Below are positions 55,698-63,077 of a stretch of 64,000 bases of DNA, piece by piece. Each line of letters begins with the position of its first letter. Positions within the stretch are counted from its first letter, which is position 1. A program made the position numbers and the translations under genes. A model generated the notes under the pieces. The model was given only the letters and a program-made list of their open reading frames with translations, was not told the DNA's origin and ran no database searches. Source of the stretch: Actinomadura sp. CNU-125 (GTDB lineage: Bacteria > Actinomycetota > Actinomycetes > Streptosporangiales > Streptosporangiaceae); NCBI RefSeq assembly GCF_001942465.1, contig NZ_MKJY01000144.1, forward strand, positions 1-64,000, in the 5' to 3' direction.

Positions 55698-56193
55698 ACT
55701 TGGTTTGAGAACGCATCAGCCCTGGTGATCGGGTAGAGGAGATTTTGGGGCTTGGCTTGCCGAGGCCTTCGGTGAGTTGACCCCATCCTCGCTCCCTTCG
55801 CCACCAGTCACCGCCAGACCAGGTGAGGATGGAACCAGTTCACTGCCTGCCCACATGGAGGGCATGGGTCCCACCGAGGGCGACAGCATGGTACGAGAGG
55901 GCGATGTTGTGGCGGGGCACAGGGCGCATGGAACGTCGGGTTTGGGCGCTCACTTGCCGGTTGCGTTGGCGTCGAAGTGTAGTACGTGCAGGTGCTGTCA
56001 AGTCATCAACTATGACTAGGGCTGATCATTAGGTGACTTAAAGGCATCGTCAAGCCCCAAGGAGAGGGAGACGGGGCGTGCCTGGAGGGCGGGGCGCGAC
56101 CAACGAGCGAACACCGAGCGAACAGGGGAACATACCCGGACGAACCGGGCGGGGGGCAAACCGGGGCAATCTCGCGTTTTCCCTGGTCAGGGG
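55698..56193. other. no gene recognised
   Basis: About 500 bases between the hairpin and the tRNA-like site. Short frames exist (for example 55777-56019) without support. It contains the first pair of decamer repeats at 56104. Confidence 0.4.
56104..56124 (+). repeat. paired decamer CGAGCGAACA, left pair
   Basis: CGAGCGAACA occurs at 56104-56113 and 56115-56124, one base apart. The same pair with the same 11-base spacing occurs at 56357. The two pairs flank the tRNA-Lys 3' half, as arm-type integrase sites flank an att core. Confidence 0.7.
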
Positions 56194-56262
56194 TGGTGGG
56201 TCGCGTGGGACTCGAACCCACAAGCCTACGGATTAAAAGTCCGGAGCTCTCGTATCAGAGCA
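56194..56262 (-). tRNA. 3' half of tRNA-Lys (TTT), likely att core
   Basis: On the minus strand: CCGGACTTTTAATCCG (anticodon arm, loop CTTTTAA, anticodon TTT), then a T-arm GTGGGTTCGAGTCCCAC and the 3' acceptor GCGACCC-A-CCA. The matching 5' acceptor GGGTCGC is absent and the D-arm region (GCTCTGATACGAGAGC) lacks the usual GG. So it is not a complete tRNA. Such 3' halves are the identity segment of integrase attachment sites. Confidence 0.7.
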
Positions 56263-56356
56263 GCGCTCTCAGTGTTCGACTCTACCAGTCTGTCCGCATA
56301 CAGCACCATCTCCATGCCGCCACATCCCGCCACATGCCGCCCCGGTCCAAAACCGC

Positions 56357-56377
56357 CGAGCGAACAACGAGCGAACA
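56357..56377 (+). repeat. paired decamer CGAGCGAACA, right pair
   Basis: CGAGCGAACA at 56357-56366 and 56368-56377, same spacing and orientation as the pair at 56104, about 95 bases to the right of the tRNA half. Confidence 0.7.
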
Positions 56378-57095
56378 CGGTCGGCCCCGCGAATGTGGCG
56401 GCTCAACCGTCGAAGCTGCTCCACGGCATGTCGAAGCGGGCGAGCCCTGAGACACGGAGCAGCTGGAGGTGCCACGCTGGGTCCCAACGTTCGTCTTACC
56501 CCGCTTCTGGCGGAAGGTCCCGGACCGCGCCTCGCAACGCCTGTCTGCCCCTCGCGAACAATGCGGCTTGGCGCTGATCGAACGCCTCGACGGCGCCGCC
56601 AGCGCTGGGTCCGGCCACACCACTACCGCCCGCTGAGTACTCCGTCCTCGCCGCCCGAGTCCTGCACGGCCACACCAAAGAGCCGACCGGTGACTAACAC
56701 CATACTGACCGCAGCACCCAACCCGGCATCCGAGCCGACGTCGACCTCGGTAGCTGCGCCAGCGCCCGCTACGGCGGGGGGCAAGGCAAGCGCGGCAATG
56801 CCGCCTGCGCTGCCGCCGCCAGCCGACCCCCGCGCTGCCCCCTTGGACCGCCCGATCCAGACGCCGTTCTCGCCGAGACGCGCTGGACGTCGCGGGGTCC
56901 TATACGTCCGAGCGAGACCAGCCGCCGCTGATCCGGCCGGAGGCCAGTCTCACCGGCAAGGCGCGCACACGCGCGGCCCTCGCCCGTTGCCCGCGTGTGC
57001 TCTCTCCCGAGGAAACGCGAGCGGAATTACGGGGACACCGAGCTGAGTCAGCTACCGTCAGGGCTCAGGAGCAACGGGAGGGAGGTGACGGGGAC
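56378..57095. other. no gene recognised
   Basis: About 720 bases. Open frames here are alanine/proline/arginine-rich and lack ribosome-binding sites (for example 56393-57046). GGGAGGGAGG before 57096 is the ribosome-binding site of the next gene. Confidence 0.4.
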
Positions 57096-57893
57096 GTGAC
57101 GACAGACGTGGAGACCGAAACCTTGGAGGCATTGGCGCGGGTGGGGCACCCGCAGAACTCTCTGCTGTCTGAATCACTGTCCTTGTCCTCGTTGTGTGAA
57201 CACCGCAACGCTAGCGGCATGTTGGCGGTCCTAGCGGCGACGAGAATGTTGAGCCAGGGCGTGTCTCAGCGTGAGTTGCGCGGGCTCCCAGCTCAGCTCG
57301 GCCGCGTTAGGTCGAAAGCGGAACAACTCATCGAGAGCATCGTGCCCAGCGAGAACGATGGCCGCACGGTTAAAATTACACTCCTCGCCCCCCGCCAATC
57401 CGGCCGGGCCCAGTTTAGGGTGAACGGACGCGCGGCGGTCGAGCAGGTGCACGCCGCTTGGCGCGAGCAGCCAGTCATAGTCTTCGCTACAACCGCTGCG
57501 AGCAAGAGTCGCTTGTTGGTCGTTCCCGACGAAGCTCACACCTACCGAGGCGAATCAAAGTTCTATCACGCCATAACGTCCGTCCAGGCGTATTTGAAAG
57601 TGGCACGAGGACGAACCTCGTCGCCGTTCCATAGCGTGACCTTGCGCATCCGCGTCAACGTGCTAGTGACGCGCTTGCGAAGCCTCGCGAACTACATCCG
57701 TGCCGTGTTGGAGATGGCGCGAATAGATCACTGTCGGCAACTCGCCTCCGCAGGTTGCGAATCGTCGGCCGCACCGCTGTACCTCCTGCTACTCGCGGTT
57801 TATCACCGGTATGGACGCCGCGCCGAACCGTCCAGGTATGCCCCCTCACTCAGCCGATTCCAGACATCGGCGGGGAGCGCCGCGGGCTGCTAG
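57096..57893 (+). CDS. unknown phage-region protein
   Basis: About 265 residues from GTG 57096, behind a strong GGAGGTGA-type site. It is helical at the start (TLEALARVGHPQNS, MLAVLAATRMLSQGVSQREL) and basic towards the end (LVTRLRSLANYIRAVLEMAR). Third-position G/C is lower than in the chromosome-like genes, in keeping with a phage or ICE origin. No family is recognised. It is followed by a small membrane protein on the same strand. Confidence 0.5.
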   Translation: MTTDVETETLEALARVGHPQNSLLSESLSLSSLCEHRNASGMLAVLAATRMLSQGVSQRELRGLPAQLGRVRSKAEQLIESIVPSENDGRTVKITLLAPRQSGRAQFRVNGRAAVEQVHAAWREQPVIVFATTAASKSRLLVVPDEAHTYRGESKFYHAITSVQAYLKVARGRTSSPFHSVTLRIRVNVLVTRLRSLANYIRAVLEMARIDHCRQLASAGCESSAAPLYLLLLAVYHRYGRRAEPSRYAPSLSRFQTSAGSAAGC

Positions 57894-57929
57894 GCGGACG
57901 CTCCTCGCCAAGAGTGAGGGAGCGTCCCC

Positions 57930-58184
57930 ATGGAAGAACTCCTCCGCGTCATCGCGGAGCCGGGCCCCTCCGGGGTCCTGATCGCCTTGATGATCTTGAT
58001 CGTCCTGGTCGCAGTGCTCATTGCGGCCGTGGTCGCCATAATTCTGCTCTACCTCGGGCTGGCCACAGTGGCTCTGCTGCGCGCCCGGCCCGCGAACATG
58101 GACGGCCGCTACGTGGCCTTCCGGGACCTGCTGGACCTGCTGCGCGACCTGCTCAGCTTGCTCCGCCCTTGGCGGCGGAGGTGA
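57930..58184 (+). CDS. small membrane protein
   Basis: 84 residues with one long hydrophobic helix (VLIALMILIVLVAVLIAAVV, extended by AIILLYLGLATVALL), then a basic tail (LLRPWRRR). It ends three bases before the next start, so the two are one operon. Position next to a terminase suggests a phage accessory such as a holin-like protein, but the single helix does not prove it. Confidence 0.6.
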   Translation: MEELLRVIAEPGPSGVLIALMILIVLVAVLIAAVVAIILLYLGLATVALLRARPANMDGRYVAFRDLLDLLRDLLSLLRPWRRR

Positions 58185-58186
58185 CC

Positions 58187-58438
58187 ATGAGCGACACACC
58201 CCAGGCCGACGCACCCGGCCGCCGTCGTGGCCGTCCGCCCCGCGCGTCGCGAGGGCTGACAAGAGAGGTCATCACCCTCCGTCGGCAGGGTCTCAGCCTC
58301 AGAGGCATCGCCGCGGACCTGAACGCACGCTCTGTTCCGATGCCAGAAGGACGGGGGTCTTGGTGCTACAAGGCGGTTGATCGACTATTGGCGACCCAGC
58401 ACGCCAGGGACCTCGAAACCGAGATGGACCAGAACTAA
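58187..58438 (+). CDS. small helix-turn-helix protein, recombinase-like
   Basis: 83 residues, ATG 58187 with GGAGGTGACC before it. The core EVITLRRQGLSLRGIAADLN followed by GSWCYKAVDRLLATQ resembles the DNA-binding tail found in serine recombinases, here free-standing. It ends at TAA 58438 and a strong terminator hairpin follows. A DNA-binding or regulatory role in the phage-like region is likely. Confidence 0.65.
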   Translation: MSDTPQADAPGRRRGRPPRASRGLTREVITLRRQGLSLRGIAADLNARSVPMPEGRGSWCYKAVDRLLATQHARDLETEMDQN

Positions 58439-58453
58439 GCCTGGCCGCCGACG

Positions 58454-58490
58454 AGAGCTGGGCCGGACGGGACACCCGGCCCAGCTCTTT
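58454..58490 (+). terminator. intrinsic terminator
   Basis: AGAGCTGGGCCGG (58454-58466) pairs with CCGGCCCAGCTCT (58476-58488), a 13-base-pair stem ending in TTT. It ends the small membrane protein / helix-turn-helix operon and separates it from the terminase fragment. Confidence 0.85.
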
Positions 58491-58526
58491 CGTCCTCCGG
58501 GTGCATCACAAGTCGGCGACGACACG

Positions 58527-59747
58527 GTGGCCGTGGTTCACCGCCTACGCGGTCTGGGCGAACCTGTCTATGACCTCCAAGTGGACGGCAACCGTAACTT
58601 CTTTGCAGGTCAGGTACTCGTCCACAACTGCCTGATCGTCGACGATCCCCATAAGGGCCGCGCCGAGGCCGAGTCGCATCGAATCCGCGAAGGGGTCCAC
58701 GAGTGGTGGTCGTCCACGGCCGTCACCCGGCTCCAGCCCGGCTCTCCCATTTGTGTAATGCAGACCCGCTGGCACGAACTTGACCTGTCCGGGCGGCTGC
58801 TGGCCGACGAGGGCGACGTCGCCGAGGGCGGCCGGTGGCTGGTGATCCGGCTCCCGGCGGTCGCCGACTCGCCCGACGACCCCCTGAACCGCCAGATCGG
58901 CGACCCGCTCCCGCACCCACTCATCGACCCCGACGTCCGCGACACTCAGCTCGCCCACTGGCACGACAAGCGCCGTTCGGTGACGGTGCGAGACTGGCAC
59001 GCGCTCTACATGGCCGACCCGCAGGCCGTCGAAGGCGCCCTGCTGTCCTGGGACGACCTGCGCGCCGGGCGGATCGCCCGCGCGCAGATGCCGCCGCCGG
59101 TGAAATCCGCCGTGGCCGTCGACCCCAACGGCGGCGGCCGCGACACCTACGGCGTGATCGGCGGTGTCCTGGGCCCCGACCAGCGGCTCTACATCACCGA
59201 CGACCGATCCGGCAGCGGCGGCTCCAAGGACTGGTCCGAAGCCGCCGTCCGCCTGGCGGTGACGCTGGACGCCGACCGGATCATCTTCGAGGTCAACTAC
59301 GGCGGCGACATGGTCGAACGGTCGATCCGCACGGCCTGGACCGACCTGCAGCGCGCCGGCGACATCCCCGCCGACCGGCTCGTGCCGCGTCTGGAGGGCG
59401 TCCGCGCGAAGAAGAACAAGGTGCTGCGGGCCGAGCCGATCGCGCAGGCGTTCCTGTCCGGGCAGATCCGCACCGTCCCTGATGCGCCGGGCGCGCTCGG
59501 CGACCTCGAGCACGAGTGGGCGACGTGGCAGCCCACCGACCCCGACAGTCCGGGACGCATCGACGCGAGCGTCTACCTGGCCTGGGGGCTGCTGCCGTTG
59601 CCCGGCGCCGAGAACGTCATCGGGACGGCCGCGAACGTGTCGCGGTCCCAGGTCCAGCAACAGCGCGGCCCGGTTCCGGGGCCGCCCGGTCCCGGGTCCC
59701 CGTTCGGCCGCGGCGGCCGCCGTTTCGGGCTACCCGGATCCCGCTAA
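58527..59747 (+). CDS. terminase large subunit C-terminal half preceded by an intein C-terminal fragment
   Basis: From GTG 58527 about 34 residues (VAVVHRLRGLGEPVYDLQVD then GNRNFFAGQVLVHN) match the C-terminal splicing block of inteins, ending in the conserved His-Asn; the next residue, Cys at 58629, starts the extein. The extein enters the terminase at Walker B (LIVDDPHKG), then MQTRWHELDLSGRLL, the nuclease motifs AVDPNGGGRDTYGV and EVNYGGDMV, and the final RIDASVYLAWGLL. The N-terminal ATPase half and the intein N-part are not in the window. It is either a truncated gene or the C-half of a split-intein terminase. Confidence 0.8.
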   Translation: MAVVHRLRGLGEPVYDLQVDGNRNFFAGQVLVHNCLIVDDPHKGRAEAESHRIREGVHEWWSSTAVTRLQPGSPICVMQTRWHELDLSGRLLADEGDVAEGGRWLVIRLPAVADSPDDPLNRQIGDPLPHPLIDPDVRDTQLAHWHDKRRSVTVRDWHALYMADPQAVEGALLSWDDLRAGRIARAQMPPPVKSAVAVDPNGGGRDTYGVIGGVLGPDQRLYITDDRSGSGGSKDWSEAAVRLAVTLDADRIIFEVNYGGDMVERSIRTAWTDLQRAGDIPADRLVPRLEGVRAKKNKVLRAEPIAQAFLSGQIRTVPDAPGALGDLEHEWATWQPTDPDSPGRIDASVYLAWGLLPLPGAENVIGTAANVSRSQVQQQRGPVPGPPGPGSPFGRGGRRFGLPGSR

Positions 59748-60327
59748 CTTGCGCCGATAGTCGGGCTGGCCGGGCATTGCGGCAGGTCGTCAGTCTTCTG
59801 GCAGATCCCAGCCCGGATTCGGCCTTGTGTGGTTGGTGTCGGCCAGGCATGCGCAATATGACGTTGTAGTCGTTCAGGAAGCGTGGGTCGCCAAAGAATC
59901 GTCAGGAAGTTCTGGGGTGAGATTTCGCGATGCTTGAAGTGTTCTGCTTGATTAGAAACTTTGTTGCTATGTTCTGCTGTCCCCTGCACTTGTTGACACG
60001 TTCGGTGGCGGCGTGTTCACCGGCGGTCGGTGGCAAGTGTACATGGGCTTCCTGACCTCGTTAGATGCTAATTCGAGCTTGCTGGTTGATGCGAGTGTCG
60101 CCAAGGTGACGCTGCTGGTTTACACGTCAGGATGACCACATGTTGCCAAGGTGTGGAATCTGGCACATAGATGCAGGTCGAGCGTTCAAGGCCAACGCAT
60201 TTTAGGCAACTCATGGCTTGATCAAACCCAGAGGGTTATTTAACGTCCAAGGCGCGGAGATCATCTCGCTCTGTTTCGAGTAAGCGTCAAATCAAGCAGA
60301 GCGTTTCACCCAACAGAAGGGAAACGC
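59748..60327. other. A/T-richer spacer, no intact gene
   Basis: About 580 bases. On the minus strand 59780-59960 reads HREISPQNFLTILWRPTLPE, perhaps a decayed gene piece, with no family recognised. AGAAGGGAAACGC before 60328 is the ribosome-binding site of the inhibitor gene. The rest is lower in GC than the neighbours and may hold its promoter. Confidence 0.4.
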
Positions 60328-60843
60328 ATGAGAACCCGTGCCGCCATCGCCCGCATCGCCGTCGCAGGCGCCGCCACCGCTGTAATGACCGCCTCGGCCG
60401 CCGCGACGGCATACGCCGCGCCAGGTGTCAGCGTCCAGCAGCAAATCGCTGCGCAAGTCGCCAACTACGGAGGCGAACAGACCGGCCCCGGAGAAGTCAC
60501 CTACAGCAGCGGCTCTGTCAAGCTGGTCATCCCCCCGGCCGGGCAGGCCGCCACCTGCCCCATCGGGTGGTACTGCTTCTTCGAGAGCGCCGGTTACGGC
60601 GGGCGGATGCTGCAGTTCCAGGACTGCGGCGGATACCAGTTCCTCGGCGACTACGGCTTCCGCAACCAGGCGTCGGCGTGGCAGAACCGTACCCAGAACA
60701 CGGTCGAGGTCTACGACGAAGACGTGCAGCCGTGGGAGCTGCTGTGGACCATGACCCCCGACGCCGAGTCGATCAGCGTCGGGACCGCCGCCGATGAGAA
60801 GGCCGACTTCTTCAACACCCTCTGCCCCGCATCGGCGAAGTGA
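60328..60843 (+). CDS. secreted peptidase-inhibitor I36-like protein
   Basis: 171 residues with a clear signal peptide (RTRAAIARIAVAG, hydrophobic core, AYAAPG cleavage near residue 31). The mature part has CPIGWYCFFESAGYGGRML followed by FQDCGGYQFL, the beta/gamma-crystallin-like fold of the SMPI (I36) protease inhibitors, with four cysteines likely to be disulfide-bonded. It precedes the nuclease gene by seven bases, so both are exported together; it may protect the secreted nuclease from proteases. Confidence 0.85.
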   Translation: MRTRAAIARIAVAGAATAVMTASAAATAYAAPGVSVQQQIAAQVANYGGEQTGPGEVTYSSGSVKLVIPPAGQAATCPIGWYCFFESAGYGGRMLQFQDCGGYQFLGDYGFRNQASAWQNRTQNTVEVYDEDVQPWELLWTMTPDAESISVGTAADEKADFFNTLCPASAK

Positions 60844-60850
60844 GGAACCG

Positions 60851-62311
60851 GTGACCTTCAGGGCAAAATCCGGCTCGGCGTTCACCGCGGTTGTGGCCGC
60901 GGTCGCGCTGATCGTGGGAATGCTTCCCGGAACCGCTGCAGCGACGCCCGGCGATCCGTATCAGCGCTACCTCGACCAGTACGGAGCCAAAGCGCACGCC
61001 CAAGGCGGTGCCGCGCCTGCTCCCTCCCTGAACGAAATGCTCGCGCGGGAACGCACCGAGACCTACCGCGTGGACATGTCCAAGCAGACCACCGCCACAC
61101 AGCCGGAACCCCGGGCCGCGACCTGGCGGAACGAGTGCCTCAACACCGAGGTCGACGACTGGAAGACCGGCGTGATCAAGGACCGTAAGCACTTCTGCAC
61201 CCACGCGGACCTGATGATCTCCACCTTCAACCCAGAGACCGCTCTGCCGGGCGTAGTGTGGTTCACGCTGCTGGTGTACGGAACCGGAAGCACCGGGTCG
61301 GGAAGCCAGCGCTACTTCGATCTGAACTTGGAGCTCCTCAACGTCCGCAGCGACGAGGACTTCCCCTGGCACGAGAACATGCCGATCTACGCCTCCATCC
61401 CCTGCAAAGTGCAGATCCCCGCGTCCGTGCAGAACGCGTGCGAAACCAACGCCATCCCGGTCGGACGGACCATAGAGCAATGGCAGGAATCGCCCCACAT
61501 CTCCGTCCCGCTGTGGTCCAGCGACGCCACCGTCTCCGACCCGAGCCTGGAACCGCAGGTCGGTGAGGAAAAGGTCGTCATGATCAGCTTCTCGCCGACG
61601 GTCACGAGCGTCAGCCCCGCATTCGCCCCCGTCACCCCGAGCACGCAGGCGGACCCTGACGTGATACCGACGGTGTCGATGAACGGCTACGCCCGGTTCG
61701 ACTCCGCCAAGTACCTCAGCACCGGCTTCGGGGCGATCTTCCGGGGCGTCGTGCCGCACATCAGCTACGACCCCGCCAGCCCCCGGTACAAGGAACTCGC
61801 CGAGCACATCCGGGACGCCTGCGACCCGGACGTGGCCACCTTCCCCACACCGGTGCCCGACAAGGCGATCCCCGGCTGCAGCATCAACGACCTCATCCAC
61901 CGGCTCGCCCCGGCCAAGTGGGGCTGGCCCAAACCCGCCACCATCGACGACAGCAACCACAAGAAACGCTACGACCGCAACCGGGCGATCGTCCGCAGCA
62001 ACTGCAACGACAACACACCCGAGACGCCCTCGACGGGAGACAAGGAGTGCGACGAGTTCCCGTTCGCGTCCACCTATGAGGGGGCCGCTCGCGCGGAGTT
62101 CCCAGCCAGCGAGTTCGCGGGCCTGAAGAACTCCGGTCGAGACAACCAGTTCTCGGTCCGCAAGATCAACGGCCAGCAGAACGGCTGGGGCGGCAGCGAC
62201 CTAAATACCTGGTACAACAACGACCGCATCCTGGACTGGGCCACCGGCGGCTCGAGTTCCACGCATGCTGCCGGCGACATGCGTGACGGCTTCTGGGTCA
62301 GGATTCCCTAG
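60851..62311 (+). CDS. secreted NucA/NucB-type deoxyribonuclease
   Basis: About 486 residues from GTG 60851, seven bases after the inhibitor gene. The signal peptide (FTAVVAAVALIVGMLPGTAA) is followed by a long unknown region with paired cysteines (residues 80-340). The last 95 residues are the NucA/NucB nuclease: CDEFPFASTYEGA, GRDNQFSVRKINGQQNGWG, NTWYNNDRILDW and the closing GDGFWVRI-type stretch (DMRDGFWVRI). Such enzymes cut extracellular DNA. The large N-terminal part is much longer than in Bacillus NucA/NucB and may deliver or anchor the nuclease. A perfect palindrome follows the stop. Confidence 0.85.
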   Translation: MTFRAKSGSAFTAVVAAVALIVGMLPGTAAATPGDPYQRYLDQYGAKAHAQGGAAPAPSLNEMLARERTETYRVDMSKQTTATQPEPRAATWRNECLNTEVDDWKTGVIKDRKHFCTHADLMISTFNPETALPGVVWFTLLVYGTGSTGSGSQRYFDLNLELLNVRSDEDFPWHENMPIYASIPCKVQIPASVQNACETNAIPVGRTIEQWQESPHISVPLWSSDATVSDPSLEPQVGEEKVVMISFSPTVTSVSPAFAPVTPSTQADPDVIPTVSMNGYARFDSAKYLSTGFGAIFRGVVPHISYDPASPRYKELAEHIRDACDPDVATFPTPVPDKAIPGCSINDLIHRLAPAKWGWPKPATIDDSNHKKRYDRNRAIVRSNCNDNTPETPSTGDKECDEFPFASTYEGAARAEFPASEFAGLKNSGRDNQFSVRKINGQQNGWGGSDLNTWYNNDRILDWATGGSSSTHAAGDMRDGFWVRIP

Positions 62312-62340
62312 CTAGACACGACACGCCCGTCCGGAGTGAG

Positions 62341-62372
62341 GCGGGGCGGCGCCGGGCCCGGCGCCGCCCCGC
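62341..62372. terminator. perfect 32-base palindrome
   Basis: GCGGGGCGGCGCCGGG is followed directly by its exact complement CCCGGCGCCGCCCCGC. It lies 30 bases after the nuclease stop and about 30 before the next gene. With no loop bases and no T run it may act as a strong attenuator or terminator, or extrude as a cruciform. Confidence 0.7.
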
Positions 62373-62402
62373 CCTCTCGCGTCCCAAGGAAGGTGCTCAC
62401 CT

Positions 62403-62894
62403 GTGATGAGTCGCATAATCAAGCAGGCGTCCAAGCTCACCAGCACCGGGTACCACATGTTCGGCTTCCACGATGCCTCCCACAGCCAGCCAGACGTGGT
62501 ACCGCCCGCAAGCACCTGGATCGGGCATGGCCCGCACGAAGTGACCATCCGGGTCATCGAAGAACTGCCGGACAAGACACTCGAGTTCGAACTCTGGGAC
62601 GGCCCGCCGGCTAAGCCCGCCGACGCTGAGGTGAGCGAAACGTTCGGCCTCGACCTTCCCACAGGCAGCATCAGCGTCTATGCCATCGCCGCCGGACACG
62701 TCCACGACGTCTTCGAAGTACCGCACGGCCGATATCAAGTCCGCGTCAGTGGATGGAACCGCGAAAGCACCGCCCGGGAGATCAGCTCCGTAGGCCAACG
62801 CACCGGCTTTAACGACGCCGACCCCGACTTCGCCGATGCGATGAGAAGACTCGAAGGACACGAACGGTATCTGGCCCAGTTCTGGCGCGCCTAA
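62403..62894 (+). CDS. ComJ-like putative nuclease inhibitor
   Basis: 163 residues, GTG 62403 (ATG 62406 possible) after AAGGAAGG. It lacks a signal peptide. The order of strands (VTIRVIEELPDKTLEFELWD, DLPTGSISVYAIAAGHVHDV, FEVPHGRYQVRVSGW) resembles ComJ/Nin, the small beta-sandwich inhibitor encoded beside NucA in Bacillus, especially the closing F-x-x-P-x-G-x-Y-x-x-x-x-x-W pattern. Directly downstream of a NucA/B-type nuclease, an immunity role is likely. Its TAA stop comes from the end of a truncated IS630, so some residues may be lost. Confidence 0.55.
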   Translation: MMSRIIKQASKLTSTGYHMFGFHDASHSQPDVVPPASTWIGHGPHEVTIRVIEELPDKTLEFELWDGPPAKPADAEVSETFGLDLPTGSISVYAIAAGHVHDVFEVPHGRYQVRVSGWNRESTAREISSVGQRTGFNDADPDFADAMRRLEGHERYLAQFWRA

Positions 62895-63077
62895 CCAGGG
62901 TTATTGGGTGATGGCGGCCGGGTAAGTCGACGGACCGTCGGTGCAGGCGTATGCCGGTGACATGGCCAGATACCCCCAGGGCGGCGGGATGACCGCCGTC
63001 GGCCGTGACAAACGAGAACAAGTACGGATGCAGGCCGCGCAGTGGTTCGCCGAAGGACGGCCCAACGCCCGGATCGG
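62892..63077 (+). mobile_element. truncated IS630-family element, second copy
   Basis: The first 185 bases match the element at 10677 with a few changes (left end TAACCAGGGTTATTGGGTG, then MARYPQGGGM in the same place) and stop inside codons for ARIG, at about 63077, where the IS256 end begins. Only the start of the helix-turn-helix remains. Confidence 0.85.

Noticed and set aside
55777-56019. An 80-codon plus-strand frame
   Set aside because: No ribosome-binding site and no protein-like pattern of hydrophobic residues.
56194-56262. A complete tRNA-Lys gene
   Set aside because: The 5' acceptor strand complementary to GCGACCC is missing and the D-arm is not canonical; only the 3' half is supported.
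56104-56377. A CRISPR-like repeat array
   Set aside because: Only four 10-base repeats in two pairs with one-base gaps; no spacers of regular length and no cas genes.
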